Assembly: GCA_934462825.1 (NCBI GenBank)
Contig: CAKSIP010000002.1
Coordinates: 1 to 64,000, forward strand
DNA from: an uncultured Eubacteriales bacterium
Lineage (GTDB): Bacteria > Bacillota > Clostridia > Oscillospirales > CAG-272
Direction: 5' to 3'
Length of the DNA: 64,000 nt
Part shown: piece by piece, positions 25,945 to 34,591 of the stretch
How positions within the stretch are numbered: the first letter of the stretch is position 1
How the letters are laid out: every line of letters begins with the position of its first letter
The notes under the pieces: generated by a model
Told to the model about the DNA's origin: nothing
Database searches by the model: none
What the model saw: the letters and a program-made list of their open reading frames with translations, nothing else
Translations under genes and position numbers: made by a program

Positions 25945-27324
25945 ATGTCTTACATAAATGAAATGAACTTTATCCTTGAAGCCGTCAAGGATAAATTAAA
26001 AAACGATTTGCCCGATGATCAGGTCAATTTTCTCCTGGGAGATCTTACGGTGGAGTCCTTTGACGGCAAGAAGGCCGTGTTTCTCTCCCCCTCCCCTCTG
26101 AAATGCCAACTGATCACCAAACAGCTTATGGACAAATTGCAGGAGTATTTTCGGCTGTTCCTCGGCTATGAGATTGAGCTTGTGTTCAACAGCGAGATTT
26201 CCGAGCAGGAGGTCAAGGAAAAAATTCTCCGCCAGGTTCGCGGGCTGCCCCCCGAAGAACCTCCGAAAAAGCGCGAGCCGCTTTCCATCGGCGGAACGCT
26301 CCCTCCCTACAATTTTGAATACACCTTTGACAACTTTATCGTCGGGGATTCCAATAAATTCGCGCACGCCGCCTGCTGGGCCGTGGCCAACCGCCCCGCG
26401 CAGGACTACAACCCGCTGTTCATCTACGGGCCGAGCGGCCTTGGCAAAACGCATCTGCTTTACGCCATCACCAACGAAATCAAAAAGAAAAATCCCGACG
26501 TCAAAATCATTTACATCAAGGGTGAGGATTTCACCAACCAGCTGATCGAAAGCCTCTCGCAGCAGGCCATGCCCAATTTCCGGGACAAATACCGCTCGTG
26601 CGATGTGCTTCTGATCGACGATATTCAGTTTATCGCCGGCAAGGTTTCCACACAGGAGGAGTTTTTCCACACCTTCAACGCCTTGTTTGAAGATCGCAAG
26701 CAAATCATTCTGACCTCCGACCGCCCGCCGCGCGACATCAAAACGCTGGAGGAGCGACTGAAAACACGGTTTGAATGGGGCCTGATTGCCGACATCCAGC
26801 CGCCGGATCTGGAGCTTCGCATTGCCATCATCAAGAAAAAGGCCGAGCAGGTCAATGTGGAGCTGCCCGACGACGTGCTGACCTTTTTGGCGGAAAACCT
26901 CCGCTCCAACATTCGCCAAATTGAGGGCGCTATCAAAAAGCTCGGCGCTTTGAGCTTCCTTTCGGGGCAGAAAATCACCATGGAGCTGACCAAAAGCTGC
27001 ATTTCCGAGCTGCTTGGCGGAGCCGAGCCGACCTCGGTGACCGTGGAAAAAATTTTCGGCGCCGTCTACAAAAAATACAACATCAAAAAAGAGGAAATTA
27101 TCGGTTCCCGCCGGACAAAGGAGGTTGCCGCCGCGCGGCATATCGCCATTTATCTTGTCCGCACCGTCACCGAAATGTCCCTGCCCAATATCGGAAAAAT
27201 CTTCAACCGTGACCATTCCACCGTCATGTCCTCGGTGGAAACGGTCGAAAAGCGGCTCCGCAACGATGCCCTTCTCAATGTGGAAATCCACGATATGATC
27301 AAAGAAGTGACAGGACAGAATTAA
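25945..27324 (+). CDS. dnaA: Chromosomal replication initiator DnaA
   Basis: A 459-residue AAA+ initiator. Domain I and linker occupy residues 1-115. The AAA+ core from about 118 begins YTFDNFIVGDSNKFAHAA and has Walker A GPSGLGKTH, Walker B VLLIDDIQF and the sensor region. The C-terminal DNA-binding domain has the NRDHSTVMSS helix-turn-helix signature that reads DnaA boxes. Length is standard. The clear ribosome binding-like AAAGGA lies about 15 nt upstream, a little far. It is followed by the putative oriC and dnaN. Confidence 0.98.
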   Translation: MSYINEMNFILEAVKDKLKNDLPDDQVNFLLGDLTVESFDGKKAVFLSPSPLKCQLITKQLMDKLQEYFRLFLGYEIELVFNSEISEQEVKEKILRQVRGLPPEEPPKKREPLSIGGTLPPYNFEYTFDNFIVGDSNKFAHAACWAVANRPAQDYNPLFIYGPSGLGKTHLLYAITNEIKKKNPDVKIIYIKGEDFTNQLIESLSQQAMPNFRDKYRSCDVLLIDDIQFIAGKVSTQEEFFHTFNALFEDRKQIILTSDRPPRDIKTLEERLKTRFEWGLIADIQPPDLELRIAIIKKKAEQVNVELPDDVLTFLAENLRSNIRQIEGAIKKLGALSFLSGQKITMELTKSCISELLGGAEPTSVTVEKIFGAVYKKYNIKKEEIIGSRRTKEVAAARHIAIYLVRTVTEMSLPNIGKIFNRDHSTVMSSVETVEKRLRNDALLNVEIHDMIKEVTGQN

Positions 27325-28000
27325 AAGTGAAAGTCCGGGAGCGGGAAGGGAAAAGGAAAGGGAAAGGAAAAGGAAAAGGAAAATTTTGAAACGCTGTGAA
27401 AATTTCTTTCGTTTTTCACTTTGCACTTTTCACTTTTCACTTTTCACTTTTACTTTTTACTTTCCCTTTCCCCACGTTTTCAACAGCTTTTCAACACTTT
27501 TCCACACCGTTGTGGAAAAGTGTGTGGAAAAGGCACGGATTTTCCCCAAAGATTTTCCCCCTGCCCCTTTCGTTCGGTCAGCCGAAAAACAAAACCCCGC
27601 CGAAAAAGCCCCGTATTTCTTAAAATTTCGGGCGACAGATAAAGGGCGCCCGGTGGCGCCCGGTGCGCGGACTTGTCGAAAGCTGTTTTCCGAAGGCTTT
27701 CGGAAAACGGCCGGGTTTTCGGAAACCGATCGAAAAAATCCCTTCCGGGCGCCGGTTTTCCACAGCCTTGCAGAGCGCCTTTGTTTTTTCAAATCAAAAA
27801 AGAGCTTTTCCCCCGGATTTTGTCCCTCCAACGCCCCCGGTCGGCGGCGCTTTGCCCGGCCGAAAGCACCCCGAAAATCGGTTTTCCACATTTTGTGAGT
27901 GTTTTTTCCCGCGGTTTTCTGTCGGTTGTCCCAAGAGGAACCGAGTGCAGACGCCTTATTTGATAAGGAAAAAACGGCTTTTCCACACTTTCCCCAAGGT
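27325..28000. other. Putative replication origin (oriC) in the dnaA-dnaN gap
   Basis: Six copies of the 9-mer TTTTCCACA, a one-mismatch DnaA box, occur at 27498-27506 (+), 27511-27519 (-), 27523-27531 (-), 27756-27764 (+), 27882-27890 (+) and 27979-27987 (+). The first three form a tight cluster with opposed orientation. A C/T-rich CACTTTT repeat precedes them (27415-27470). Gene orientation switches around this region: nearly all genes from 24.6 down to 12.5 kb are on the - strand, while 25.4-38.3 kb is all +. The rest of the gap (28000-28277) is purine-rich low-complexity sequence leading to dnaN. Confidence 0.8.
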
Positions 28001-28277
28001 CTAATAAAAATACGACTACCTTATATTCATTCTTTTCTTTCGTTTCTCTCTTGGCCGCAGGCGGCCCGAAAAAAAGTAAAAAGTGAAAAGAGAAAAGTGA
28101 GAAACGAGAAACGAAAAGTCGTGGGCGGACGGAAGACGGAAGAAAGAAGAAAGAAAAAAAGCGAAAGCAAACCGTCCGGCCCGCGCGCCGAGCCAACCAA
28201 ACAAAAAAGAAAACGAAAAAGAAAAATAAAAAATAAAACATACAAGAGAACAGTGATAAGAGAAAGGAAAACGTATC

Positions 28278-29435
28278 ATGAAAATTATATTCGACAGACA
28301 AAAAATGGCCAACGATATTACGCCCTTGATGTGTGCCGTTTCCGGCAAGGCCACCCTTACCGCCATAGAAGGCATTTTGATTGAAGCCAAAAAGCCCGAC
28401 ACCTGCATTATGACGACGTACGACTTGGAAAAGGGCGTGCGCATCAAAACCGAAGCAACGGTGCTGGAAGAAGGCATCTACATCATCAATGCACAGAAAT
28501 TTTCGCAGACGCTTAAGGTCATGAACAGCGATGAAATCGTTCTGACGGTGGATTCTAAGCTCTCCGTCTGCATTGAAGCCGGCAAATCCGTTTATAAAAT
28601 GAACGCTTTGCCTGCGTCCGACTTCCCGGCCATCCCGGAGCTTTGCAGTCTGATGAGCTTTACCGTGCGCGAAAGCGTTCTCAAGGATATGTTTTCTCAA
28701 ACCATGTACGCCATGGGCGTCAACGACCAGCGCGGAATCCTTAACGGCACCTATTTTTATGTGTTTGACGACCTTTTGATGTTCGTCACCTGCGACAGCT
28801 TCAAGCTGGCCAAGTGCGTCCGCAAAACCGACATCGGCAACATGAACACCGACGGAGAAAAAATCCGCTACAACTTTATTATTCCGTATAAAACGGTCAA
28901 TGAGCTGTACCGTTTGCTTTCGGACGACGAGGAAGCGCTGACGCGCATTTATTATAAGAGAAAATACATGGTCATGGAAATCGGGGACATTGTCTTTTTC
29001 TCTCGTCTGATCGAGGGCGAATATATCAACTACGACCGCATTATTCTCAAAACGCACACCGTGAAAATCGGCATGAACCGGCAGGAATTTCTGTCGGCGC
29101 TGGAAAGAGCGTCGCTCGTCACAGAGGAGCGCATTGCCGGCAACACCCGTTCGCACGTCCGTCTTGACATTACGGGCAATATCATGGCCGTTTCGGCCAA
29201 TTCGGTCATCGGAAGCACGTATGATGAGGTGGAAATCACCCACGAGGGCGAGGATATGTTCATTGCCTTCAATAACCGGTATCTGATTGATTCGGTGCGC
29301 GCCTGCCGCGGCGAGCGGATTCGGATTTCGCTGTCTTCGGCGCTGACAAGCATCAATATCGAGCCGGAGGTCAATGAAAAGGACTGCGAGGACATCTTCA
29401 TGCTGCTGCCCGTGCGCATGAAGGATCAGTTCTGA
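28278..29435 (+). CDS. dnaN: DNA polymerase III beta sliding clamp
   Basis: A 385-residue clamp protein, slightly longer than the usual 365-380. It starts MKIIFDRQKMANDITPLM and has the repeated three-domain clamp pattern (e.g. LKVMNSDEIVLTVDSKL, the YKMNALPASDFPAIP turn). The C-terminus MLLPVRMKDQF corresponds to the family's final MPMR-type segment that holds clamp-binding peptides. AGAAAGGA precedes the ATG. It follows oriC as in Bacillus and is 92 bp from recF. Confidence 0.97.
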   Translation: MKIIFDRQKMANDITPLMCAVSGKATLTAIEGILIEAKKPDTCIMTTYDLEKGVRIKTEATVLEEGIYIINAQKFSQTLKVMNSDEIVLTVDSKLSVCIEAGKSVYKMNALPASDFPAIPELCSLMSFTVRESVLKDMFSQTMYAMGVNDQRGILNGTYFYVFDDLLMFVTCDSFKLAKCVRKTDIGNMNTDGEKIRYNFIIPYKTVNELYRLLSDDEEALTRIYYKRKYMVMEIGDIVFFSRLIEGEYINYDRIILKTHTVKIGMNRQEFLSALERASLVTEERIAGNTRSHVRLDITGNIMAVSANSVIGSTYDEVEITHEGEDMFIAFNNRYLIDSVRACRGERIRISLSSALTSINIEPEVNEKDCEDIFMLLPVRMKDQF

Positions 29436-29527
29436 GCGGCGCATTTTGCTTAAACGAAGCTTCTCATACCGCTTTTCTTATTTTCATTTGATTTGGTAAA
29501 AATTTTTTCAGAAAGGACGCCCGGCGC

Positions 29528-30631
29528 ATGATCTGTCATCGCATAACCGTCGAAAACTTCCGGAATATCGCCGGAGCCGAGGTTGCTTTTGCGCCGGGCG
29601 TCAACATTCTTTCGGGGGCCAACGCACAGGGAAAAACAAGTCTTTTGGAGGCCGTGTGCCTGATTTCGCTCGGACGGAGCTTTCGCGGCGCGCACGAAAC
29701 GGACATGATCCGCTTCGGGGAGGACTACACCGCCGTGTCGCTGGACTATTCCGACGCGTTGCGCCCGCAAAATATTTCCGTTTATCTTTCGCGCGACAAG
29801 CGCCGGCAGGTGGAGCATAACCGGGGCAAAATCACGCGGATGTCGGATATGATCGGAGCTTTCCGGTCAGTGATTTTTTGCCCGGAGCATCTTTCCCTGA
29901 TCAAGGACGGTCCGGCGGAGCGGCGCGCCTATCTGGACGTGGCGATCAGTCAGCTGCGCCCGGTTTATTTGCGCACTCTGCAACGGTACAATCAGATTCT
30001 GCGTCAGCGCAATCAGCTGATCAAAAACGCCTTTCACGACCGAAAAACCTTTGATGAAACGGTGGAATTTTGGTCGGAGCAATTGGCAACCGAGGCGGCC
30101 GTTTTGTCAAAATTCCGGCTGTGGTATGCCGAATTGTGCGACGAAAGCGTGAAAAAACTGTTTTTGCGGATGACGGGTGAAAAGGAATTGCCCGAAATTC
30201 GCTACAGCCCCGGAGCCAAACAGGCGGCCGAGGCGTGCGCCGACGTGGAGGAAACGAAAAAGCGCTATATGGAGCTTTTGATGGGGTGCCATGACCGCGA
30301 AATTGCGCAAGGGGCGACCTTGTTCGGCGCGCATAAAGATGATCTGGAAATTCTGCTTAACGGCCGTCCTGCGCGAATTTACGGCTCACAGGGGCAACAG
30401 CGCTCCCTTGCCATCGCCATGAAGATGGCCGAGGGGGAAATCGGATATATCGACAGCGGCGAATACCCGGTGCTTTTGCTGGACGACGTGCTTTCCGAGC
30501 TGGACACGCGGCGGCGGACGTTTCTGCAGCAGGAAATGAACGGCCGGCAGGTGATTATGACAACGTGCGAGCCGATTTCCATGGGAGAAAGCCATATCAT
30601 CCGCGTCAGCGGCGGCACCTTTTCCTATTGA
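29528..30631 (+). CDS. recF: RecF recombination mediator ATPase
   Basis: A 367-residue SMC-like ATPase. It has Walker A GANAQGKTS (residues about 31-39), the family signature YGSQGQQRSLAIAMK (about 289) and Walker B PVLLLDDVLSELD. It loads RecA at gaps together with RecO and RecR. It directly follows dnaN; the S4-domain gene (yaaA/rlbA) that sits between them in Bacillus is missing, since only 92 bp are available. A ribosome binding site AGAAAGGA precedes the ATG. Confidence 0.97.
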   Translation: MICHRITVENFRNIAGAEVAFAPGVNILSGANAQGKTSLLEAVCLISLGRSFRGAHETDMIRFGEDYTAVSLDYSDALRPQNISVYLSRDKRRQVEHNRGKITRMSDMIGAFRSVIFCPEHLSLIKDGPAERRAYLDVAISQLRPVYLRTLQRYNQILRQRNQLIKNAFHDRKTFDETVEFWSEQLATEAAVLSKFRLWYAELCDESVKKLFLRMTGEKELPEIRYSPGAKQAAEACADVEETKKRYMELLMGCHDREIAQGATLFGAHKDDLEILLNGRPARIYGSQGQQRSLAIAMKMAEGEIGYIDSGEYPVLLLDDVLSELDTRRRTFLQQEMNGRQVIMTTCEPISMGESHIIRVSGGTFSY

Positions 30632-30792
30632 ATGAAAGGCGCAAAACGAGTATGAGCCGGCGTCCGAAGCCGAAAAAAAAACAGAAAAACATAGCGTTCG
30701 GCGGCTTCCAAAGGCAACGCTCCGCCGAACCGCGTAAAAAGTACAGAAAGTTCAAAAGACAAAAAACAGAAGACAAAAAGAAGGTTCCGATT

Positions 30793-31065
30793 ATGTATTT
30801 ACATGCCGGCAACAGCCGAAACATTCTCACGAAACGAATCCTTGGCATTTTTGATACCGACAACGCCACCGTTTCTCAAATGACCAAGCAGTTTCTGATC
30901 CGAAAGGAAAAGGAAGGAAACGTGACCTCGGCGGCCGATGAAATTCCGAAATCGTTTATTCTTTATGAAGAAAAGGACGGCGTTTTTTCCGTTTGCTTTT
31001 CACAGCTGTCCTCGGCCTCGCTGGCCGGCCGCGTGGAAAAAACCATCAGCGATAAGGAGCTGTGA
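30793..31065 (+). CDS. remB: RemB/YaaB-like (DUF370) regulator
   Basis: A 90-residue protein starting MYLHAGNSRNILTKRILGIFD, the characteristic N-terminus of the DUF370 family; Bacillus YaaB/RemB occupies the same place between recF and gyrB. Family members are small DNA-binding regulators of matrix genes. ATG 30793 is 8 nt after AGAAGG. An open extension back to 30652 (very Lys/Arg-rich, MSRRPKPKKKQ) is possible but looks like read-through of a purine-rich leader. The weak A/T hairpin at 31067-31093 may be its end. Confidence 0.88.
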   Translation: MYLHAGNSRNILTKRILGIFDTDNATVSQMTKQFLIRKEKEGNVTSAADEIPKSFILYEEKDGVFSVCFSQLSSASLAGRVEKTISDKEL

Positions 31066-31100
31066 GCGAAAATTTTTTCTGAGAAAAAATTCGGGATTTA

Positions 31101-31246
31101 GTGGATAAAAAACCGCGTGAAAAATTTTTTGCGAATGTTGGTTAAAACAAACCGCGTATAAATTTGCAGTGAATTTGGGTTAAAACAGACTGCATATATT
31201 CAGTGAATGTTGGTTATAGATAGACCGCGTTAAAAAATTTGTGGCA
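31101..31246. repeat. Four AT-rich 36-bp repeats upstream of gyrB
   Basis: Units start at about 31101, 31138, 31175 and 31209. The shared pattern is G-T-T-G-G-T-T-A-A-A-A, then C/GACCGCGT, AAAAATTT and GTGAAT. They are AT-rich in a GC-rich genome and end about 20 bp before the gyrB -35 region, a position suited to regulatory binding. The surrounding gap 31066-31480 holds no gene. Confidence 0.75.
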
Positions 31247-31267
31247 CAAGGTGGCACGGAAAGTCAC

Positions 31268-31295
31268 TTTCAAATCATTTCTCTTGCGGTATAAT
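31268..31295 (+). promoter_or_regulatory. Probable gyrB promoter
   Basis: TTTCAA (31268-31273), 16-bp spacer, TATAAT (31290-31295). The -10 is perfect but the -35 matches 4 of 6 positions. The leader is about 180 nt. Confidence 0.55.
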
Positions 31296-31480
31296 GCATT
31301 TGCAGGGCAAAAGAAACACAAAAAACAACGCAAAAAATCGCTCCGATTCTCTATTGGAAACAAAAACAAAATCGAAAACAAAAAAGTTAAAGTTAAAGTT
31401 ACCGTTACAGTTAAAAGTTAAAAAGGAAGAACACAGAAACCAAAAGCCCCTTGCGGGCGACGAAAGGAAAGACAGAAACC

Positions 31481-33400
31481 ATGCAAAACAACGTACAAGA
31501 GCAGCACGTCTACGATGAAAGTCAGATTCAGGTCTTGGAGGGCCTGGAGGCCGTCCGGGTGCGCCCCGGTATGTATATCGGCTCGACCTCGGAAAGAGGC
31601 TTGCACCACTTGGTGTATGAGATCGTGGATAACTCCATCGACGAGGCGCTTGCCGGTCAGTGCGACAAGATTACCGTCACCCTGTACCCCGACAACAGCG
31701 TGTCCGTGGAGGACGACGGCCGCGGGATTCCCAGCGCAATCCATCCCAAAATGGGGATTCCTACGCTGGAGGTGGTGTACACCGTTCTCCATGCAGGCGG
31801 AAAATTCGGCGGGGACGGCTATAAGTTTTCGGGCGGTTTGCACGGTGTGGGCGCGTCGGTCGTCAACGCACTTTCCGAATGGCTGGAAATCGAAAACTGC
31901 CACGAGGGACATCGTTACACCGAGCGCTTTGAAAGAGGCAAGGTCGCACGCCCCTTTAAGGACGAAGGGCCGACGGAAAAGCACGGCCTGTACGTTCGCT
32001 TTTTGCCCGACGATACCATTTTTGAGGAAAAGGTCTTTCGTTTTGATACCCTCCTGACGCGCATGAGAGAGCAGGCCTTCCTGAACGCCGGCGTTTGCAT
32101 CATTTTAAGAGATCTGCGCGGCGAGGAGCCGGTGGAAAAGGTGCTGAAATACGACGGCGGCATCCGCTCCTTTGTGGAGTACATCAACAAGCAAAAGCAC
32201 GAAGCGCTGGTGACGCCCGAGGTCATTTATATGTCCGCTGAGCGCGATGACGCCACGGCCGAGGTGGCCATGCAGTATAACGAATCCTACACAGAGGTGC
32301 TTTTGACCTTCGCCAACAACATCAACACGGTGGAGGGCGGAACGCACGAGGTTGGATTCAAGACGGCCATCACCAAGGTGCTGAACGATTACGCACGGAA
32401 ATATCAGCTGATTAAAGAAAGCGAAAAGAACCTGAGCGGCGAGGACGTGCGCGAGGGACTTTGCGCCATTGTTTCGGTCAAGCTGACCGACGCGCAGTTT
32501 GAGGGACAAACCAAAGCCAAGCTCGGCAACAGCGACATGCGCAACTTTTTGTACACCCTTGTGACCACCAAGCTGGCGGAATATCTGGAGGAAAACCCCG
32601 CCGTCGGCAAAAACATCATAGAAAAAGCGCTTTCGGCTTCCCGCGCACGGGAGGCGGCGCGCAAGGCGCGGGAGGCAACCCGCCGCAAGGGCCTTTTGGA
32701 AGGCTCGACGCTGCCCGGCAAGCTGGCCGATTGCCAGGAAAGAAGCGCGGAACTGACCGAGCTTTATCTGGTAGAGGGAGATTCCGCAGGCGGCTCGGCC
32801 AAGCAGGGAAGAAACTCCCGGTTTCAGGCCATTCTGCCTCTGCGCGGTAAGGTGCTTAACGTAGAGAAAACAAGAGCCGACAAGGTGTACGGCAACCAAT
32901 CGCTCATTCCGATTATTCAGGCGCTGGGCTGCGGGATCGGAGAGGAATTTGACCTGGCCAAGCTGCGGTACGGCAAGATCATCATTATGGCCGATGCCGA
33001 TGTGGACGGCTCGCACATTCGGATTTTGCTTTTGACCTTCTTCTTCCGCCACATGCGAAAGCTGATTGAAAACGGAAACATCTTTTTGGCACAGCCGCCG
33101 CTTTACAAGGTCTATAAGGGCAAGCAGGAGCGCTATGCCTTTTCGGACGCGGAGCGCGACAAATATCTGGCGGAGCTGGGCGGAGGCGAAGCCGACCGCT
33201 ACAAAGGTCTTGGTGAAATGAACGCCGAGCAACTTTGGGAAACCACCATGGATCCCGAAAAGCGGACGATTTTGCGCGTTACGCTGGACGACGCCGTGGC
33301 GGCCGACGAAATGTTCTCCCTTTTGATGGGGGACAAGGTCGAACCGCGCCGCGTCTTTATTGAGGAAAACGCCAAATTCGCCGAAAATCTTGATATTTAA
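31481..33400 (+). CDS. gyrB: DNA gyrase subunit B
   Basis: A 639-residue type IIA topoisomerase ATPase subunit. GHKL ATPase motifs are present: EIVDNSIDEALAG, DDGRGIP, and GLHGVGASVVNALS. TOPRIM motifs follow: LVEGDSAGGSAKQGR, LRGKVLNVEK, and MADADVDGSHI with its metal-binding Asp residues. The short C-terminal form is the Gram-positive type. ATG 31481 is preferred to an upstream in-frame ATG 30 nt earlier because AAAGGA precedes it and the protein then begins near the conserved YDESQIQVLEGLEAVR. Confidence 0.98.
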   Translation: MQNNVQEQHVYDESQIQVLEGLEAVRVRPGMYIGSTSERGLHHLVYEIVDNSIDEALAGQCDKITVTLYPDNSVSVEDDGRGIPSAIHPKMGIPTLEVVYTVLHAGGKFGGDGYKFSGGLHGVGASVVNALSEWLEIENCHEGHRYTERFERGKVARPFKDEGPTEKHGLYVRFLPDDTIFEEKVFRFDTLLTRMREQAFLNAGVCIILRDLRGEEPVEKVLKYDGGIRSFVEYINKQKHEALVTPEVIYMSAERDDATAEVAMQYNESYTEVLLTFANNINTVEGGTHEVGFKTAITKVLNDYARKYQLIKESEKNLSGEDVREGLCAIVSVKLTDAQFEGQTKAKLGNSDMRNFLYTLVTTKLAEYLEENPAVGKNIIEKALSASRAREAARKAREATRRKGLLEGSTLPGKLADCQERSAELTELYLVEGDSAGGSAKQGRNSRFQAILPLRGKVLNVEKTRADKVYGNQSLIPIIQALGCGIGEEFDLAKLRYGKIIIMADADVDGSHIRILLLTFFFRHMRKLIENGNIFLAQPPLYKVYKGKQERYAFSDAERDKYLAELGGGEADRYKGLGEMNAEQLWETTMDPEKRTILRVTLDDAVAADEMFSLLMGDKVEPRRVFIEENAKFAENLDI

Positions 33401-33535
33401 CCTTTAACATTTAACATTTAACATTTAACGGAACCCGGCGGCAACCGGTATAAAACGAAGGGCGAAGTCTAAAGTGTAAGGTGTGAAGCGCAAAGCCTAA
33501 AGTGTAAAGTGTAAAGCCTAAAGTGTGAAGCGCAA
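33401..33535. repeat. Heptamer repeats between gyrB and maf
   Basis: The unit TTTAACA repeats 4 times directly after the gyrB stop (33400-33428). A second array of TAAAGTG/GAAGCGC-type units runs from 33467 to 33532. No terminator hairpin separates gyrB from maf, so they may be one operon. Confidence 0.75.
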
Positions 33536-33643
33536 AAAAGCACGCCCGCCCCCTTCGGCCGCCCTGCAACAAAGAAAACAAATAAAAACCCAAAAGAAAA
33601 GAACAGAAAAGAACAAAAAGAAAGGAAAAAGACAACGATTTTT

Positions 33644-34414
33644 ATGGACAACCGGATTTTGCTGGCTTCCAAATCGCCGCGCCGGAGGGAAATTCTCGCC
33701 TCGCTTGGCGTGCGATTTCGCGTGCTGACGGCCGACACCGACGAAACGTGTGACGAAAAAGATCCTGCCTCCTTGGTTTTGCTCCTGTCGGAGCGCAAGG
33801 CGGTCGCGGCGGCCAACGCTTTTGTCCCGAAAAGGGAATTTGATACGGCATTCCGGAAATTTATCATGGACACCTTTCCCTCCCGCAACGAGGTATCGTC
33901 GGACGATCCGCCCATACGGGTGCCCTACAAGCCGCTTGCCGTCGGCGACGCTCCGCAAAAGGAACGCGTGATCTACCCCTTTGAGGATCCCGGCGAGGAT
34001 TATATCGTGGGGTGCGACACCGTGGTGGCGGTGGAGGGAGAAATTCTCGGCAAGCCGAAGGACGAGGAGGACGCCAAACGAATGCTCCGGCTTCTGTCCG
34101 GGCGCACCCATTCGGTGTTCAGCGGCCTGCACGTGATTCGCTTTTCCGACCGGAAAAGCGCCGGCGCCGTTCGGCAAACGCACGTCACCTTTGCGCCGCT
34201 TTCCGAGGAGGATATTGCTTTTTATATACGGCACGGCTCGGTGTACGATAAAGCCGGCGCCTACGCCGTGCAGGGACTTGCGTCCGCTTTTATCAAGGAA
34301 ATCGAGGGCGATTACTTCAACGTCGTCGGCTTCCCGGTGCAAACCTTCTTTTCGCTGATGGAAAAGGATTTTGGCCTTGCACCGACCGAATTGCTTGCTA
34401 AAATGCCCTTGTAA
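33644..34414 (+). CDS. maf: Maf-family nucleoside triphosphate pyrophosphatase with an internal insertion
   Basis: It begins with the Maf signature ILLASKSPRRREIL (residues 5-18) and has DTDE, SERKA and, after an insertion, IVGCDTVVAVEGEILGKPKDEEDAKRMLRLLSG, the catalytic core with its Asp. YDKAGAYAVQG follows near the end. Maf proteins hydrolyse non-canonical or modified nucleotides and affect septation. At 256 residues it is about 55 longer than usual: residues 63-120 are an extra segment between SERKA and the catalytic Asp motif. It lies next to mreB, the classical maf-mreB neighbourhood. Confidence 0.93.
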   Translation: MDNRILLASKSPRRREILASLGVRFRVLTADTDETCDEKDPASLVLLLSERKAVAAANAFVPKREFDTAFRKFIMDTFPSRNEVSSDDPPIRVPYKPLAVGDAPQKERVIYPFEDPGEDYIVGCDTVVAVEGEILGKPKDEEDAKRMLRLLSGRTHSVFSGLHVIRFSDRKSAGAVRQTHVTFAPLSEEDIAFYIRHGSVYDKAGAYAVQGLASAFIKEIEGDYFNVVGFPVQTFFSLMEKDFGLAPTELLAKMPL

Positions 34415-34491
34415 GGGGAGCGAAAGCCAGGCCCCATCCGCACAAATCAAAAGAGCTTCACCGCTTCCGCGCTGAAGCAGAAGCAGAAAAT

Positions 34492-34548
34492 GAAAATACG
34501 AAAAGACGAAAATACGAAAAGACGAAAATACGAAAAGACGAAAATACG
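34492..34548. repeat. 16-bp tandem repeat in the mreB leader
   Basis: GAAAATACGAAAAGAC is repeated about 3.6 times between maf and mreB. It reads through in frame with mreB as a Lys/Arg-rich extension, which is not a credible N-terminus. Confidence 0.9.
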
Positions 34549-34591
34549 ACAGAAAGGAGCCGGTTGCCCGGTAGAAAAGCAAGGCAGAGCT

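Noticed and set aside
34490..34591. N-terminal extension of MreB
   Set aside because: It translates a 16-bp tandem repeat into Lys/Arg-rich sequence; the family N-terminus begins at 34592.
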